Source: Mycocentrospora acerina
Lineage: Eukaryota > Ascomycota > Dothideomycetes > Pleosporales
Direction: 5' to 3'
Assembly: GCA_022701365.1 (NCBI GenBank)
Contig: JAKUHH010000025.1
Coordinates: 620,001 to 684,000, forward strand
DNA length: 64,000 bases
Shown in pieces: positions 1 through 9,930 of the stretch. A program made the translations under genes and the position numbers. The first letter of the stretch is position 1; each line of letters opens with the position of its first letter. The notes under the pieces are model-generated. The model was not told the origin of the DNA, made no database searches, and saw nothing but the letters and a program-made list of their open reading frames with translations.

Positions 1-1
1 C

Positions 2-763
2 ATCTTACATAAACCAGGCGCTTCGGTAACCATGCCCCATAAGGTTGCCATTCTCCAACACCTAGATAGCATCACGCCCGAGGGGCAAACTGTTGGCGCC
101 GTCAACACTCTCTTCCTCCGCTCAGACCCTACGACTGGAAGGCGTCTTTTCCATGGAACAAACACAGACGTCATCGGTGTGCGAGATGCTTTTTACTTCA
201 ACGTGAAAGATGCTACTGCATGCTTCCACGACCGGCCAGCACTAGTCGTAGGAGGTGGCGGTGCGGCTCGAAGTGCGGTGTATGCTCTGAGGAAGTGGAT
301 GAAAGCGGGTAATATCTACCTTGTGAATCGTGACAGGCAAGAAGTGAAAGACGTCATCGATCATTACGCATCGAAGGGGTATGGAGAGGGGCTTATTGAT
401 GTATCGACTGTCGAGCAGGCAGAGCAACTAGAGGGTGTTGGAGCGATTGTATCATGTGTGCCCAACTTTCCAGCAAGGACACCAGAAGAGAAGGAAGCAA
501 GGTCGGTGTTGGAGTGCTTTCTGCAGAAGTCGCACAAAGGTGCACTGCTCGAGATGGCCTACCACCCTTCACCGTGGACGGAGATTGCAGAGGTTAGCAA
601 GAGGAATGGTTGGCAGGTCATTCTAGGGACCGAGGCCATGATCTACCAAGGGCTAGAGCAAGCCAAATACTGGACAGGGAAAGATGCTGACGCGCTGCCG
701 GTGCAGAGGGTGCATGAGGTTATTGCAGCGAAGCTGAACGAAGCACATGTGCAGTCTAGCTGA
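2..763 (+). CDS. Shikimate/quinate dehydrogenase-like protein, 5'-truncated
   Basis: NADP(H)-dependent oxidoreductase of the shikimate dehydrogenase family, which interconverts shikimate or quinate and the matching dehydro acid. The frame is open back to base 2 and reads GASVTMPHK across the Met at 32, the substrate-loop motif that normally lies inside the protein, so that Met is internal and the true start lies left of the window. Downstream are NTD (GTNTDVIGV), the nucleotide-binding glycine loop VVGGGGAARSAVYAL, an NRD motif and the C-terminal EAMIYQGLEQ helix. The family is usually near 300 residues; about 254 are present. Quinate versus shikimate preference cannot be told from this part. 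No role in the aromatic pathway's core need be assumed, because fungi carry that activity in the pentafunctional AROM protein. Confidence 0.85.
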   Translation: MLHKPGASVTMPHKVAILQHLDSITPEGQTVGAVNTLFLRSDPTTGRRLFHGTNTDVIGVRDAFYFNVKDATACFHDRPALVVGGGGAARSAVYALRKWMKAGNIYLVNRDRQEVKDVIDHYASKGYGEGLIDVSTVEQAEQLEGVGAIVSCVPNFPARTPEEKEARSVLECFLQKSHKGALLEMAYHPSPWTEIAEVSKRNGWQVILGTEAMIYQGLEQAKYWTGKDADALPVQRVHEVIAAKLNEAHVQSS

Positions 764-1172
764 GATGAAAGGGGGCTATGAACCGTGTAGCACAGGTCCA
801 AGCAAGCACAGTCGTGAGAGGAGGAAGTGCATCAAGCGCGCCAACCTTGGAGGCACGAGTTTGATGCAGCACCACAATAGCGCAATGAATGCCCCAACAA
901 CGTGTACTTTTGGGAGGCAGAGTGAACGGAATGTGCCACTGTTGCAGCATGTGACGTTGTTAGCGCAACCGCCGTCGGCTAGCATCTTCTGTGCTTCTCT
1001 TGGAACAACACAGGCCCCGTCCGCCCATCCACGGCAGATTCACCCACCCGCGCCACAACCTCGTCCACAACACCCGCCTCCGCCCGTGGCCTCCTTCCGC
1101 CAACAGCAGCAGCAGCAGCAACGCCAGCACTCGCTCGCTGCGTCTCGACTGCGTTTGCGGGCCGTCGCCAGC
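764..1172. other. Upstream region of STS1 with an open frame and CAG run
   Basis: This 409-bp gap separates the dehydrogenase stop from the chosen STS1 start. The STS1 reading frame stays open through it (142 codons from an ATG at 747) and includes a short CAG/CAA run near 1102-1122 that would encode polyglutamine. The composition resembles a transcribed leader more than a conserved domain. It is treated as promoter/5' UTR, with an alternative longer N terminus possible. Confidence 0.5.
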
Positions 1173-2174
1173 ATGAATGTCCACCAAAACTTCACCACGG
1201 CCCCTCCGCATCTGCTCAACAACCGCTTCTCCCCAACTCGCAACAGTATGTCGGCGCCCTGCCAGCCAGCCCACACCGACAGTCCACGTGCTAACCGCCG
1301 CCCCCACACAGTCCACGCCCCGCCCCCTGCCATGACGGGCCGCAAACGCAAGGCCGACGACGATGGGAGTGGCATTGACGAGGACCGCATGTCGGCCTCG
1401 CCCTCTGCGTCTCCAGCCATGCTTGCACGCCCCCTGCCGCGGCACATGACGAAGCGCATGCGCTCCAACATTTCCGGGCGCCCCCTCGCCCTGCCACGCC
1501 TACTTGAGACGCTCAGCGCCGACGAGATGCGGAATCTGCTGCAGTCCATCTGCCAGCGCCACCCCGACATTGGCAACGAAGTCGTCTCCACGGCGCCGCG
1601 CCCGAGCATACAGTCGACGCTCGAGGTGCTGGCCAAGTACGAGTCAGCTTTCCAGGCAGCCTTCCCCTTTGGCGGACGCTCGTCCTCGGACTACGCCTTC
1701 AACCGAGTCAAGCAGCAGCTCACCGAGCTCCTCGAGTCGCTCAAGGACTTCACGCCGCACTTCCTGCCCCCCAACGAGCAGCAGCCCGCCACATCGCTCG
1801 ACTTCCTCGACGGCGCGACCGAGGTCATCCACCGCCTGCCCGACTGGGACACGTACCAGCACAACCGACACAAGCAGGAGGCGTACGAGGAGATGGCAAA
1901 GGCCTGGGCCATGGTCATTCGAGAGGCTGCGAAAAAGGCGGGAGGCATACAACTGCTGCACGGCGGATGGGATCAGAAGATTGCCAAGCACAATGAGGCC
2001 TCTGGAGGACGGATGCAAGAGGCTGTCAACGAGCTGCGTGGAAGCTTGGGCTGGATGGGCGCCAACACCCCGGACCCTGCAGCAAGCGGCCCTGCTGATG
2101 CCATGTCTATTCGACAACAGCTGTTGAATGGAAGTTATGGCACCGGTTCGTCTGCTCGCATCGGCGCGTGGTAG
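1173..2174 (+). CDS. sts1: Tethering factor for nuclear proteasome STS1/Cut8
   Basis: STS1/Cut8 anchors the 26S proteasome at the nuclear envelope and is needed for nuclear proteolysis and chromosome segregation. The Met at 1173 gives 333 residues and begins MNVHQNF, matching the family's usual MN-start followed by PPHLL and RFSP. A basic nuclear-localisation-like RKRKADDD lies near residues 57-64. The conserved core runs from SGRPLALPRLLETL (about residue 101) to the end and includes ICQRHPDIG, TAPRPS, SSDYAFNRV, FTPHFLPP, LDGATEVIHRLP, GGIQLLHGGWDQK, and the C-terminal IRQQLL...IGAW signature. No intron is needed. The in-frame extension back to 747 is not typical of the family and was not used. 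Confidence 0.93.
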   Translation: MNVHQNFTTAPPHLLNNRFSPTRNSMSAPCQPAHTDSPRANRRPHTVHAPPPAMTGRKRKADDDGSGIDEDRMSASPSASPAMLARPLPRHMTKRMRSNISGRPLALPRLLETLSADEMRNLLQSICQRHPDIGNEVVSTAPRPSIQSTLEVLAKYESAFQAAFPFGGRSSSDYAFNRVKQQLTELLESLKDFTPHFLPPNEQQPATSLDFLDGATEVIHRLPDWDTYQHNRHKQEAYEEMAKAWAMVIREAAKKAGGIQLLHGGWDQKIAKHNEASGGRMQEAVNELRGSLGWMGANTPDPAASGPADAMSIRQQLLNGSYGTGSSARIGAW

Positions 2175-3007
2175 ATTTGGTATTTGATGGGGCATTGGAA
2201 CGCTTGCTGGCTCGACGGAGCGACCGGACCATTGACAATGACGGACGCGTGACCAGCACTTGGCCATACTCATCAACATACCAACAATCGACACACGTAG
2301 CACATCCTGCTTCATTCTCACTCAACCGCGGCAATCGCCGCATCATTGAATCCAACTATACCCACGGAAGATACCATTGCATGGAGGCATACTTTCATGA
2401 TTACGACCTGCATAGCGTTTCCATTACATAACATACACACACACAGTAGCATCTACCGGTTGGGGCTTTTAGGCGTACCGGATGCGTTTTCCAATCCCTT
2501 TGAGTCTTGTTTCGCCTATTGGGCCTAATGTTTTGGCATTGTTATCAGCTTCCAATTTGGGTGGTATACCCTATGGTTTTCTTCAAAGAGCCCATATCAA
2601 TGCGGTTCTGCGTATTCCGATGGTCATCGCGTTTCGATTGCTCTATTTGGGGGAGCGGGGGGTCGGCGGTCTGAAGGATGGAGAGGGCTAGAATCTGGGC
2701 AGTTTCCTTTGTTTGTTTCTTTTTAATCTTTTCATTGTGTAAAGTGAGAATATGATCCGCGTCTATATTACTGTTATTGTCTGTGCTTGGGAATTCTCTC
2801 TCTAAGTAAATCATTGCTCTCATGTGTTGACTCGACAGGGCACGAGCCTGCTTGATTGGATTTTTAATGGAAATTCAAGCTTCACCTTCGCTGCCTGCTT
2901 TCACCATTGTGCTCAACTTCGGTTAAGAGCAGCGCTGCTGCGTTCTAACCCCTCCATCAGACGTGACACATCACCGCCTACTTTTCCACCTCACCGAATA
3001 AGCCACG
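2175..3007. other. Intergenic, no gene seen
   Basis: About 0.8 kb between two genes on the same strand. Only short ORFs without protein-like features are visible. It should hold the STS1 3' UTR and the promoter of the DUF7918 gene; a pyrimidine-rich leader precedes the ATG at 3008. Confidence 0.5.
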
Positions 3008-4065
3008 ATGGCGATCATCGATTCCTGCCCGGAGCTCAAGGTCCACATTTCTATTAACGGAGCTGTATTAGAAGAATTCGACTATGAAGACGATGACGAT
3101 GACGACGAAGCGGCGAAGCTAAAAGCAGTCACAAAGTATGTCAAGGCCTCGTCCGACACAAACTTCGAAGTCACCTACAGTTTTGCCACAGGCTTCAGCC
3201 TTAGGTACGATATTCTGGTCGAAGTCTTTCTTGATGGCCAGCGCGTAGAATCGGCTGTATTCTCTAAATACTACCCGATCAGCTGGAATATGCAGTACCC
3301 TTTCCAAGGCGCACATGAGGCTGAGAACGGACAATTCTTCAACAGGAGATTTTGTTTTTCTAAACTCATATCAACAGGTGAATGCACTTAACAGTATCCC
3401 TAGCTTCTTACTTACAGCCCTGCGTAGACAACAGCGATACATATTGTTTCGGAGACGGTCTGAAGAAAAAGTTGCAGGATGTTGGTGTCATATCGGTCAA
3501 ATTCAAATGGGTCAAAGTAGACCAGAAATTTGACCGTCGTAATGTGTCTTTATCGAGTCTCGATAATCTTGGTGTTGTTCCAGAAAAAGCTCTCAAGGGA
3601 AGTACGCTCTCGCATCACGCTAGGTTAGTTACATTTCCTCTCATTGATTAGCCTATAGTGTCTAAATGCGCCCTATAGCCTCGGAGACCGCGAACCACGT
3701 CAGCTTTCTCAACACGCAGTATCCGTCACATCCAGGAAGATCCATTCGCAGTATACAACTTCAAATACCGATCTGAGGCTGCTCTCAAATCTCTCCTAGT
3801 CATACCGCGAAGCGTTAGCCCAGTTCCACTTGAGGATAGAGAAGTCGACACTCTTACTCCCGAAGAAATGAGAGAGCTTCTACATCGCCACCGTGAGCGA
3901 GAGGCGGTCCCAACTATCAAGCGAGAAATAGTTAAACGGGAGAGGAGCGGAGATACAGTCAACGCCCGCGTTGACGACGATGGACTTTCGTTTATCTCTG
4001 CCAAGCGCATAAAACTTCCTACAATGCTGAACGAGGATGGCGTGGAGACTGTAGATTTGACATAA
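3008..4065 (+). CDS. DUF7918 domain protein (spliced; one junction unresolved)
   Basis: Fungal protein of unknown function. The N terminus has the DUF7918 layout: MAIIDSCPELKVHISING, a short acidic run (DDDDDDE), YVKA, and DILVEVFLDGQRV. Exon 1 (3008-3377) joins exon 2 best through a 50-bp intron at 3378-3427 (GTGAAT..GTAG), giving STDNSDTYCFGDGLKKKL. Exon 2 leaves at GTTAGT (3624). The last part (from about 3735) is clearly coding: DPFAVYNFKYRS, PRSVSPVPLEDR, then a charged tail ending VDLT. The acceptor is uncertain. The usual-looking CTATAG at 3678 puts the tail out of frame, while 3686 or 3719 keep frame but drop residues. A frameshift or pseudogene is possible, as the conserved-looking text between 3679 and 3730 lies in another frame. 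Confidence 0.72.
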
Positions 4066-5521
4066 TTTTTTCAAGTTTGCTTGAATTGGAGTTAGCGAGG
4101 CCCTATTATCGCCGACATAGTTGGGCGGGAGATTTCCCCCTCTTATATCATGGTCTCAATGGCAAATGTTGCTGCTCTTGCTTAGAGCTCGACAGGTGGT
4201 AGTGAAGCCACCATCTAGTTACCTGACGTTGAAAATAGTTCACACCTTAGTGAAAAAAGCAGAAGTGTTTTGGTACCTCGCATGATAGTAGTATGCACAT
4301 ACTCTGAGTCTCATTGCATTTTTCATTCCGTACAATCAATCGTATTATACATAAATCGTCTTTGAATACGGATCTCTATCCCCTGTTTTTCATTAATGAA
4401 CTCAAACTATCGAAAATGAGAATAGGGACAATAGTAGCAGGAAGTTTAAAGAGGGGATTATAACTGTAGAGAGCACTGGATTGCCTTGGCTGGACCTGAT
4501 GTGACTCAATGGCGTCTGGTACCTACCAAGAAGATACGCCAACTGTCTGGCTTGGGAGAGGAATTTTTGGAGGGTTGGGTGTGCTACAGAATAGGTGATG
4601 AATGTAGTTGGGAGACGATGCATGGTCTGTATTATGGATGTGTCAAGAGTTGAGATGCGTTTGTAATGGCAATACATGAGCATTCACACAATACTCGGAG
4701 ATTGGGAGATAATTGACCATGGAGTGGGGGTTGGTCCCGATATTCCGAGTCGAATTAGATACTCTGGTTCTTTCTCCGCTTGTGCCTGCAAAGTAGTGTG
4801 CTAAGTCTTGCATTACACTTGAATTGCGACTTCTACGTCAGGAATGTGAACCGTGCATCCTGCGATTGTGGCGGAGCAATCCAATACAAAACTCAGCCGC
4901 TAAATCGTCGGCTCCATCTATATAGATAGAACCGCCGTCCCACTTGCTGTGCCCCCGTCCTTCGTACGTATTCTTCGTCCAGCCGTAGTCCTGTTTTGCC
5001 CGATCACTTGGTGGCCAAAGCAATGGGAACAGCAGATACATCAGGTCAGGCGTACCTCGTTGCTTTCGAATGTTAAGCAGGAGTAAGCAATATTGTTCTA
5101 AATATAACATACACTCAAATCACGACGTAAGGCTTGTTGCGGGGGCAGTGCATCTGGATAGGTCCATTGTGGATGTTCACGTCAGAGCGCATCGCATGAA
5201 ACATTCCTTTTACAAAGGTCTGCCAGCGCGTGTAACGGGTTTTACTCTCATCTCACTCATCCATCGGTTTCAGATTTTTCGTTCTTTTTCTTGCTCGTCA
5301 CACTCGCTTGCATAATCTTGTTTGCTCGTAACGGCGAGATTGTGTGTTGGTATCTAGAGGGCTTGCGCACTCTTTGAAACATTCAAGTAAAGGAAGCTTA
5401 GACTACATCCATCAAACTTTCGCTGGATTGGGTTGCCAGAGCAAAACAAACCACTCGTTGTAGTACAAAGGGACGATTAAAAATCCCCAAATATCATCTT
5501 GTTGTATTATCAACAATCATC
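4066..5521. other. Intergenic, no gene recognised
   Basis: About 1.45 kb with no convincing gene. The longest minus-strand ORF (4838-5110, 90 codons) has no recognised motif and no supporting splice structure. A pyrimidine-rich stretch near 5260-5300 and the A/C-rich leader before 5522 fit a promoter for the next gene. Confidence 0.45.
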
Positions 5522-6604
5522 ATGTCGTCATGCTGTCGGACTTGCGACCATCGAAATGATGCCGTAAACTCCTCGACAACGAACAATCAATTCGGCGTCT
5601 GTCTAGTAACACTCACATTCAAAAATTCTCCACAGCCTGGCTCAAGGCCCTACACAGCACTCAATAACGTCTTGAACAACATAACCGACGATGCAGAATC
5701 ATCGTCTCACCCAACAACATTCACCTCCTGGTCGCCCTGCCTCTCCAACCCTAACATCATCGTCATCGTCACAACCGCAATCGAAATATGTTCCAACCCC
5801 GACTCCCTCATATTCTATCCGATCACACCTCACTTATCCACAACCCCAAATACCCGCCACATCTATTTTCCCTACTCCATACTCTCACTCTCAACTTCAT
5901 CCCCAGACTCTCGTATCCCATGCGACATTATCGCGCTACAAGCGCCGTCACCTGCCGTCACCGTCACAATCGGCAAGCATTTTGGCTGGGACCCGCAGCG
6001 TTCCTCGCTCTCCTCACAAATGGAAAACTTCGCTCCCGCTGCGTTCAGCACACCCGGCGATCTAATCCGCGACTTCTGGGCGTGGGCTGAACTTCGCAGC
6101 GACAACAACCCCGTATCTCCATCGAGTTCCACGGCCTATTCTACTGCGTCACGAAGCGCGGAGAGTCTGGGGCAGCATCATCTTACCAGCACAAATTCAG
6201 ACGAGAAGAATATGGCACTGTGGTTTTCTGACCAAGAAGAAGATGAACTCGATGGCGACGAGAGGAGCGGTCTAGAAGACGAGACGCTGGTAATGCTTTT
6301 CCAGTGGAACACTCATGCCGATGGAGATAGATTCAAGCATCCCCTACAAAAAAGCATCGGAAGAAATGGCGCCGAAGTTTCTTCTGATTTGTGGGATCGC
6401 AGCGTTGCGCATCCGGTGCGGCAGCTGCAGAGTCTGGGTGCGAGGGCGGAAATGTACAGGGTGAACTTGAGGGGTGTAGAAGAGAGGATTGAAGGCGGGG
6501 GGGATATGGGGAAGGTGCCAGTGGTGGGGAGGGAAAGGAGTCGGAGCCGAACGTTGAGTATTATGGCTAGTGGGTTGGGGAAGAGAGTTAGCGGGCTGTG
6601 GTGA
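5522..6604 (+). CDS. Hypothetical Ser/Pro-rich protein
   Basis: Open frame of 360 codons, product not recognised. The first half (to about residue 165) is low-complexity Ser/Thr/Pro/Asn-rich. The second half, from MENFAPAAF at 6020, looks more like a folded or regulated segment: LIRDFWAWAELR, an acidic stretch (DQEEDELDGDERSGLEDE), LVMLFQWN, then a basic C terminus ending GLGKRVSGLW. A second frame (5691-6065) is also open and strongly Ser/Pro/Gln-rich, and a third is open at 5788-6090, so the true start, and whether an intron joins frames, is uncertain. A start at 6020 would leave 194 residues. No signal peptide or membrane segment is visible. Confidence 0.5.
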   Translation: MSSCCRTCDHRNDAVNSSTTNNQFGVCLVTLTFKNSPQPGSRPYTALNNVLNNITDDAESSSHPTTFTSWSPCLSNPNIIVIVTTAIEICSNPDSLIFYPITPHLSTTPNTRHIYFPYSILSLSTSSPDSRIPCDIIALQAPSPAVTVTIGKHFGWDPQRSSLSSQMENFAPAAFSTPGDLIRDFWAWAELRSDNNPVSPSSSTAYSTASRSAESLGQHHLTSTNSDEKNMALWFSDQEEDELDGDERSGLEDETLVMLFQWNTHADGDRFKHPLQKSIGRNGAEVSSDLWDRSVAHPVRQLQSLGARAEMYRVNLRGVEERIEGGGDMGKVPVVGRERSRSRTLSIMASGLGKRVSGLW

Positions 6605-7617
6605 GGAGGTGGAGAAGGTGTGATGAATAATGATGCATAGCGTGTTAATTGATTTGGTCGAGTATTGGCCGCATCCACGTTCGGTGAAATGCGCTGTAAT
6701 CCTTATCTGCATACTCGAGATGTCTATAACATGTGCACCCAAATGCTTAGTGAGAATTTTTTTTAACGCCAACAAGTGGCGAATGGTTTAAACTTTGAGA
6801 TAGTACTACTGTTACAGTGCGCAAATCCATCCGTAGCTGAACGGTTTGCCTCCGTCCTGCATGAAAGGAATTTCGACATCCTCGGAAATCTTGTTCATGG
6901 TGGTGGCTGTAATGCTTTCAGCTTTGTTGTCACCCTGTATGAAGCACGCGATCACGTTGGCTCTGCACGAAGAATTGGATTCAAAACTCCGCCCTGTAGG
7001 TACACGTAGACGCGTGCATACAACGAGACGAGATCTAGACACAGATGGTTGTTGTGGGGCGTCCACTAGCCATCAAAGAGAAGGGGGTGCGGTAGTGAGC
7101 AGACTATACAAGCCAACCAGATTTCACCTAGGCTGTACTTTCACCAGCCACAGGTCAGTAGTCACAGGTCGCTCTGCGAGCAAAGCGTGTGCAGCGTATG
7201 AATCTCATTTTCGCACAGCCTCAGGGGGCGCTGCGCCACGGTAGCAACGCCACACAGCGACTAAAAATATCATTGGTCGACACCTGCGTATCTCTCTTCG
7301 CGTCGGCTTCGCCGTTCAATATCACTGAGCCCTTCCAAGGTAAATTGATTGTTTTTGCTGGTGCTGGCTCTTCGGTTAGGTAGACTGCAAGCCATTTGCA
7401 TGCGTCACCCTGAGGCTCTGCTCGGAGGGCCGGAGAAGCTAATTTACATGCGGAGCGCTCATGCGACGCCATGTGAATGTGTTCCTACTGGGACGATGAC
7501 TGTACAAGGCGTTGTATGATGTTGGTTAAGGCCTAGAACTACACGGCACAGCTGAACGGTTAGAAGTATAAGATGTAAAGACAGTTTGTTAGTCAAAGGG
7601 CATCAATGTAATCCATC
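6605..7617. other. Intergenic, no gene recognised
   Basis: One kilobase with short overlapping ORFs on both strands (for example 6846-7244 plus, 6812-7066 minus), none with recognisable motifs. The 3' UTR of the upstream gene and the promoter of the gene at 7618 are expected here. Confidence 0.45.
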
Positions 7618-8638
7618 ATGGCTAACTCGTATGCCTACGTCCACTATCCTCCTCAACAATGGAACGGTCCACATGAAGTACAGAGATCATATACGGATCG
7701 GGTTGAGAAGAGGCCCGATGATGGCGATTTAGTCAAAGGCCGGATATTCTGGTTGCCATCCAAGGAAGAGCTACCGGAACGCGCGGTCAGGAGGGCGCAT
7801 GGAAAGGGTGCGATTGAAGAAGGCATATATAACCATCCGATAGTTATTACATCAAGGCCAGCAGAAGAGGAAAATACAGTACACTTCCATCTCGTAAGTT
7901 TGTTGTCATCAACAAGGAGGGGCTCTTACTAACCTTGTCCAGATAACTTCGTTGCAAGGCAAAAAGCTCAATCAGCTTTACAGCAAATCGAACGAGTTTC
8001 ACGCCAGCCGGCGGTCGTGGTATCTGGCCATTGCACCTACTCCGGAACATCCTGACGCTACTTCGAAGAAGACCCGGAAACGCTTTCCGACACTCGAACT
8101 CGCGGACGGTGCGATACTGCGATGGGATTCTTATGTAAACATTCGACACGTTTATAAAATCGACTGGTCACTTTTGAGAACATATACGAACCCAAATACA
8201 CCTGAGACACAGCTTTTCAAATTCGAGGTCGAGTCAATGAGGAGACTGCTCTCAAAGAGCAGATTTTTGACCATGTATGAGCCTGGCCCACAAACGCCGA
8301 ATTTGAGTTTGCAAAAGTCAAACTCATTGCCAATACAAAAGTCGACGCATATTACCCAAGTCATTGGGGAGGCCTCACACGAAGAGGAACTTTCATCAGC
8401 AGACGCGGGGTCGAGTGTATCAGCCGTGTACTCTGAAGCGTCAACTTCTCCCAGGTTGGATTTTCGGATACCGAATGAATATGACACACGAGAAGCCAAC
8501 AGGCCACCAAAGGCTCCTCCTGACGTTTTAGAGAGGCTCATGACCATGTCTCTTGATCCAAACGATATGAGGCGCCCTTTCGATCGATTTCTAACAAATG
8601 CTAAGGGCGTACTAGCCGTTACAATAGCTTCAATTTGA
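7618..8638 (+). CDS. Conserved-looking fungal protein of unknown function (two exons)
   Basis: Exon 1 is 7618-7893 and exon 2 is 7943-8638, separated by a 49-bp intron (GTAAGT..CTTACTAAC..CCAG) in phase 0. This gives 323 residues. The N-terminal half reads like a compact domain: VKGRIFWLPS, a basic RRAHGKGAIEEGIYNHPIVI, VHFHLITSLQGKKL, SWYLAIAPTPEHPDA, then LELADGAILRWDSYVNIRHVYKIDW. The opening GRIFWLP...YNHPIVI...ITS pattern recalls the beta-barrel layout of PemK/MazF-like folds, but this is only a visual resemblance and no catalytic claim is made. The C-terminal half (from about residue 195) is Ser-rich and probably disordered, ending ITIASI-like. Not recognised by name. Confidence 0.78.
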
Positions 8639-8666
8639 ATTAATATAATCTTTCTGAAACTTCAGC

Positions 8667-9716
8667 TCAAGCCTTTTCAAAACATTCAACAATAGTGGTA
8701 GGGCTTTTGTGTGCTTGAATCCACTGCAAAGCTTGTGAGGTTCGTTGTGCCAAAGCGGGCTTCTTGTCAACACTTCCAACATCCTTGCTGTAGTTGTGAA
8801 GTGTTTCAATCATCTCCCCTCCCCTGTCTTGTAGTGTGTCGTGCGCCAGTACTGTCCGCAGAAAGACCCAGAGCGACTCCTGTTCTGCTTGCAAATTCAG
8901 AGCATAGCTCAATACCTCTCTGACAATCTCAAATCGTTTAGCCTGATCCTCTAGTCTCGTTACTAGGAAGTAGAGAAACGACCAGCCAGAGATATCGCTA
9001 GGATGTTTACAACACCATTCTTTGACTCTAGGAGAGAACGTTGATGAAATTTTGGCATATTCGAAGCTCTCTGTCAAGCGCCGAGCGTACTGCCAGGCAT
9101 AGTAGTTCTTGGGATGCTGCTCTCCTGACTTGCAAACGGCGTCGAGCTCGGCTTGCCAAAAGGCTATCATCTGGTCTTGCGGTTCTTGATTCTTGAGCGG
9201 TATGAGAAGGTTCAATAACCACAAACGGTGGTACCAAAGAGTCGGAGACTTCGACTGGCGATGCAAAGGCGATGTGAGGATGCTGTTGAGGAAACACATC
9301 TCTTGTTGTAACGCCTTTTGGTATTCCGTCCAACCGCTGGTATCGACCATGGCTTTTAGTGTAATGAGCCTGCGCTTGCGAAAGTGTGCAGCTGTGAGAT
9401 GCTCTGGGTCGAAAAGAAGCATCACTCTCGTGGCTTGCAAAGCAGAAACCCCATCATCTTGGGCTGACTTGAAGAACTGTTCCCGAGCTTCTACAAAAGC
9501 TAAGGCGAGAATTTTCTTCGGAACTCCCAGGTTCAGACCATCCTTCATCAAGACTCCATCTGGCGGCTGGATCGCGGGAGGCAAAATCTCAATCTCGATG
9601 ATTGCGTCTTCGTGCTTTTGGAAGTAGTCATTCAGGGTATTGTAGGCTAGCTTCTGCAGTTTGACAACTGCGGGACTGCTAGGATTCATGGCGTTTATTT
9701 CCAGATAATGTATCAT
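8667..9716 (-). CDS. Protein prenyltransferase alpha-subunit repeat protein (PTAR1/Ecm9-like)
   Basis: Single-exon protein of 349 residues (340 if the second Met, 9689, is used). It carries the tetratricopeptide-like prenyltransferase alpha repeats: HLTAAHFRKRRL near 106-117, LWYHRLWLL near 160-168, NYYAWQYARRL near 204-214 and DISGWSFLYFLVTRL near 241-255. This spacing and the divergent N terminus fit PTAR1/Ecm9 rather than the farnesyltransferase or Rab GGTase alpha subunits. In yeast and mammals this subunit pairs with the Rab GGTase beta subunit as GGTase-III, which geranylgeranylates the SNARE Ykt6. Family assignment is from motifs; the partner is inferred. It is transcribed divergently from GET1. 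Confidence 0.82.
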   Translation of the reverse strand: MIHYLEINAMNPSSPAVVKLQKLAYNTLNDYFQKHEDAIIEIEILPPAIQPPDGVLMKDGLNLGVPKKILALAFVEAREQFFKSAQDDGVSALQATRVMLLFDPEHLTAAHFRKRRLITLKAMVDTSGWTEYQKALQQEMCFLNSILTSPLHRQSKSPTLWYHRLWLLNLLIPLKNQEPQDQMIAFWQAELDAVCKSGEQHPKNYYAWQYARRLTESFEYAKISSTFSPRVKEWCCKHPSDISGWSFLYFLVTRLEDQAKRFEIVREVLSYALNLQAEQESLWVFLRTVLAHDTLQDRGGEMIETLHNYSKDVGSVDKKPALAQRTSQALQWIQAHKSPTTIVECFEKA

Positions 9717-9930
9717 TTCATGATGATCTTGATTCCTTCACCCAAATGTGAGCTTGGGTGACGTGGGTTTGTTGTGGATGTCTGACAACGACTGGTGGCG
9801 CACGGGCATGCAGGCTAGTGTCATGCCAAATTCACCGGGTATGACATAGTGCGGTCTTCGATACTAACACCAACACCACGATATGCGCTGAGAGCATCAT
9901 TCGTCACAAACGTTCATCCTATCCGCCACA
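9717..9930. promoter_or_regulatory. Shared divergent promoter, PTAR1-like / GET1
   Basis: Only 214 bp separate the two divergent start codons, so both promoters must overlap. The segment includes repeated GGGTGACGTGGGT-like and GGTGGCGC text but no clear TATA box. Coregulation is an inference from spacing. Confidence 0.6.

Noticed and set aside
960..1636. Long minus-strand ORFs opposite STS1
   Set aside because: Composition is that of the reverse strand of a GC-rich coding region, with no protein motif.
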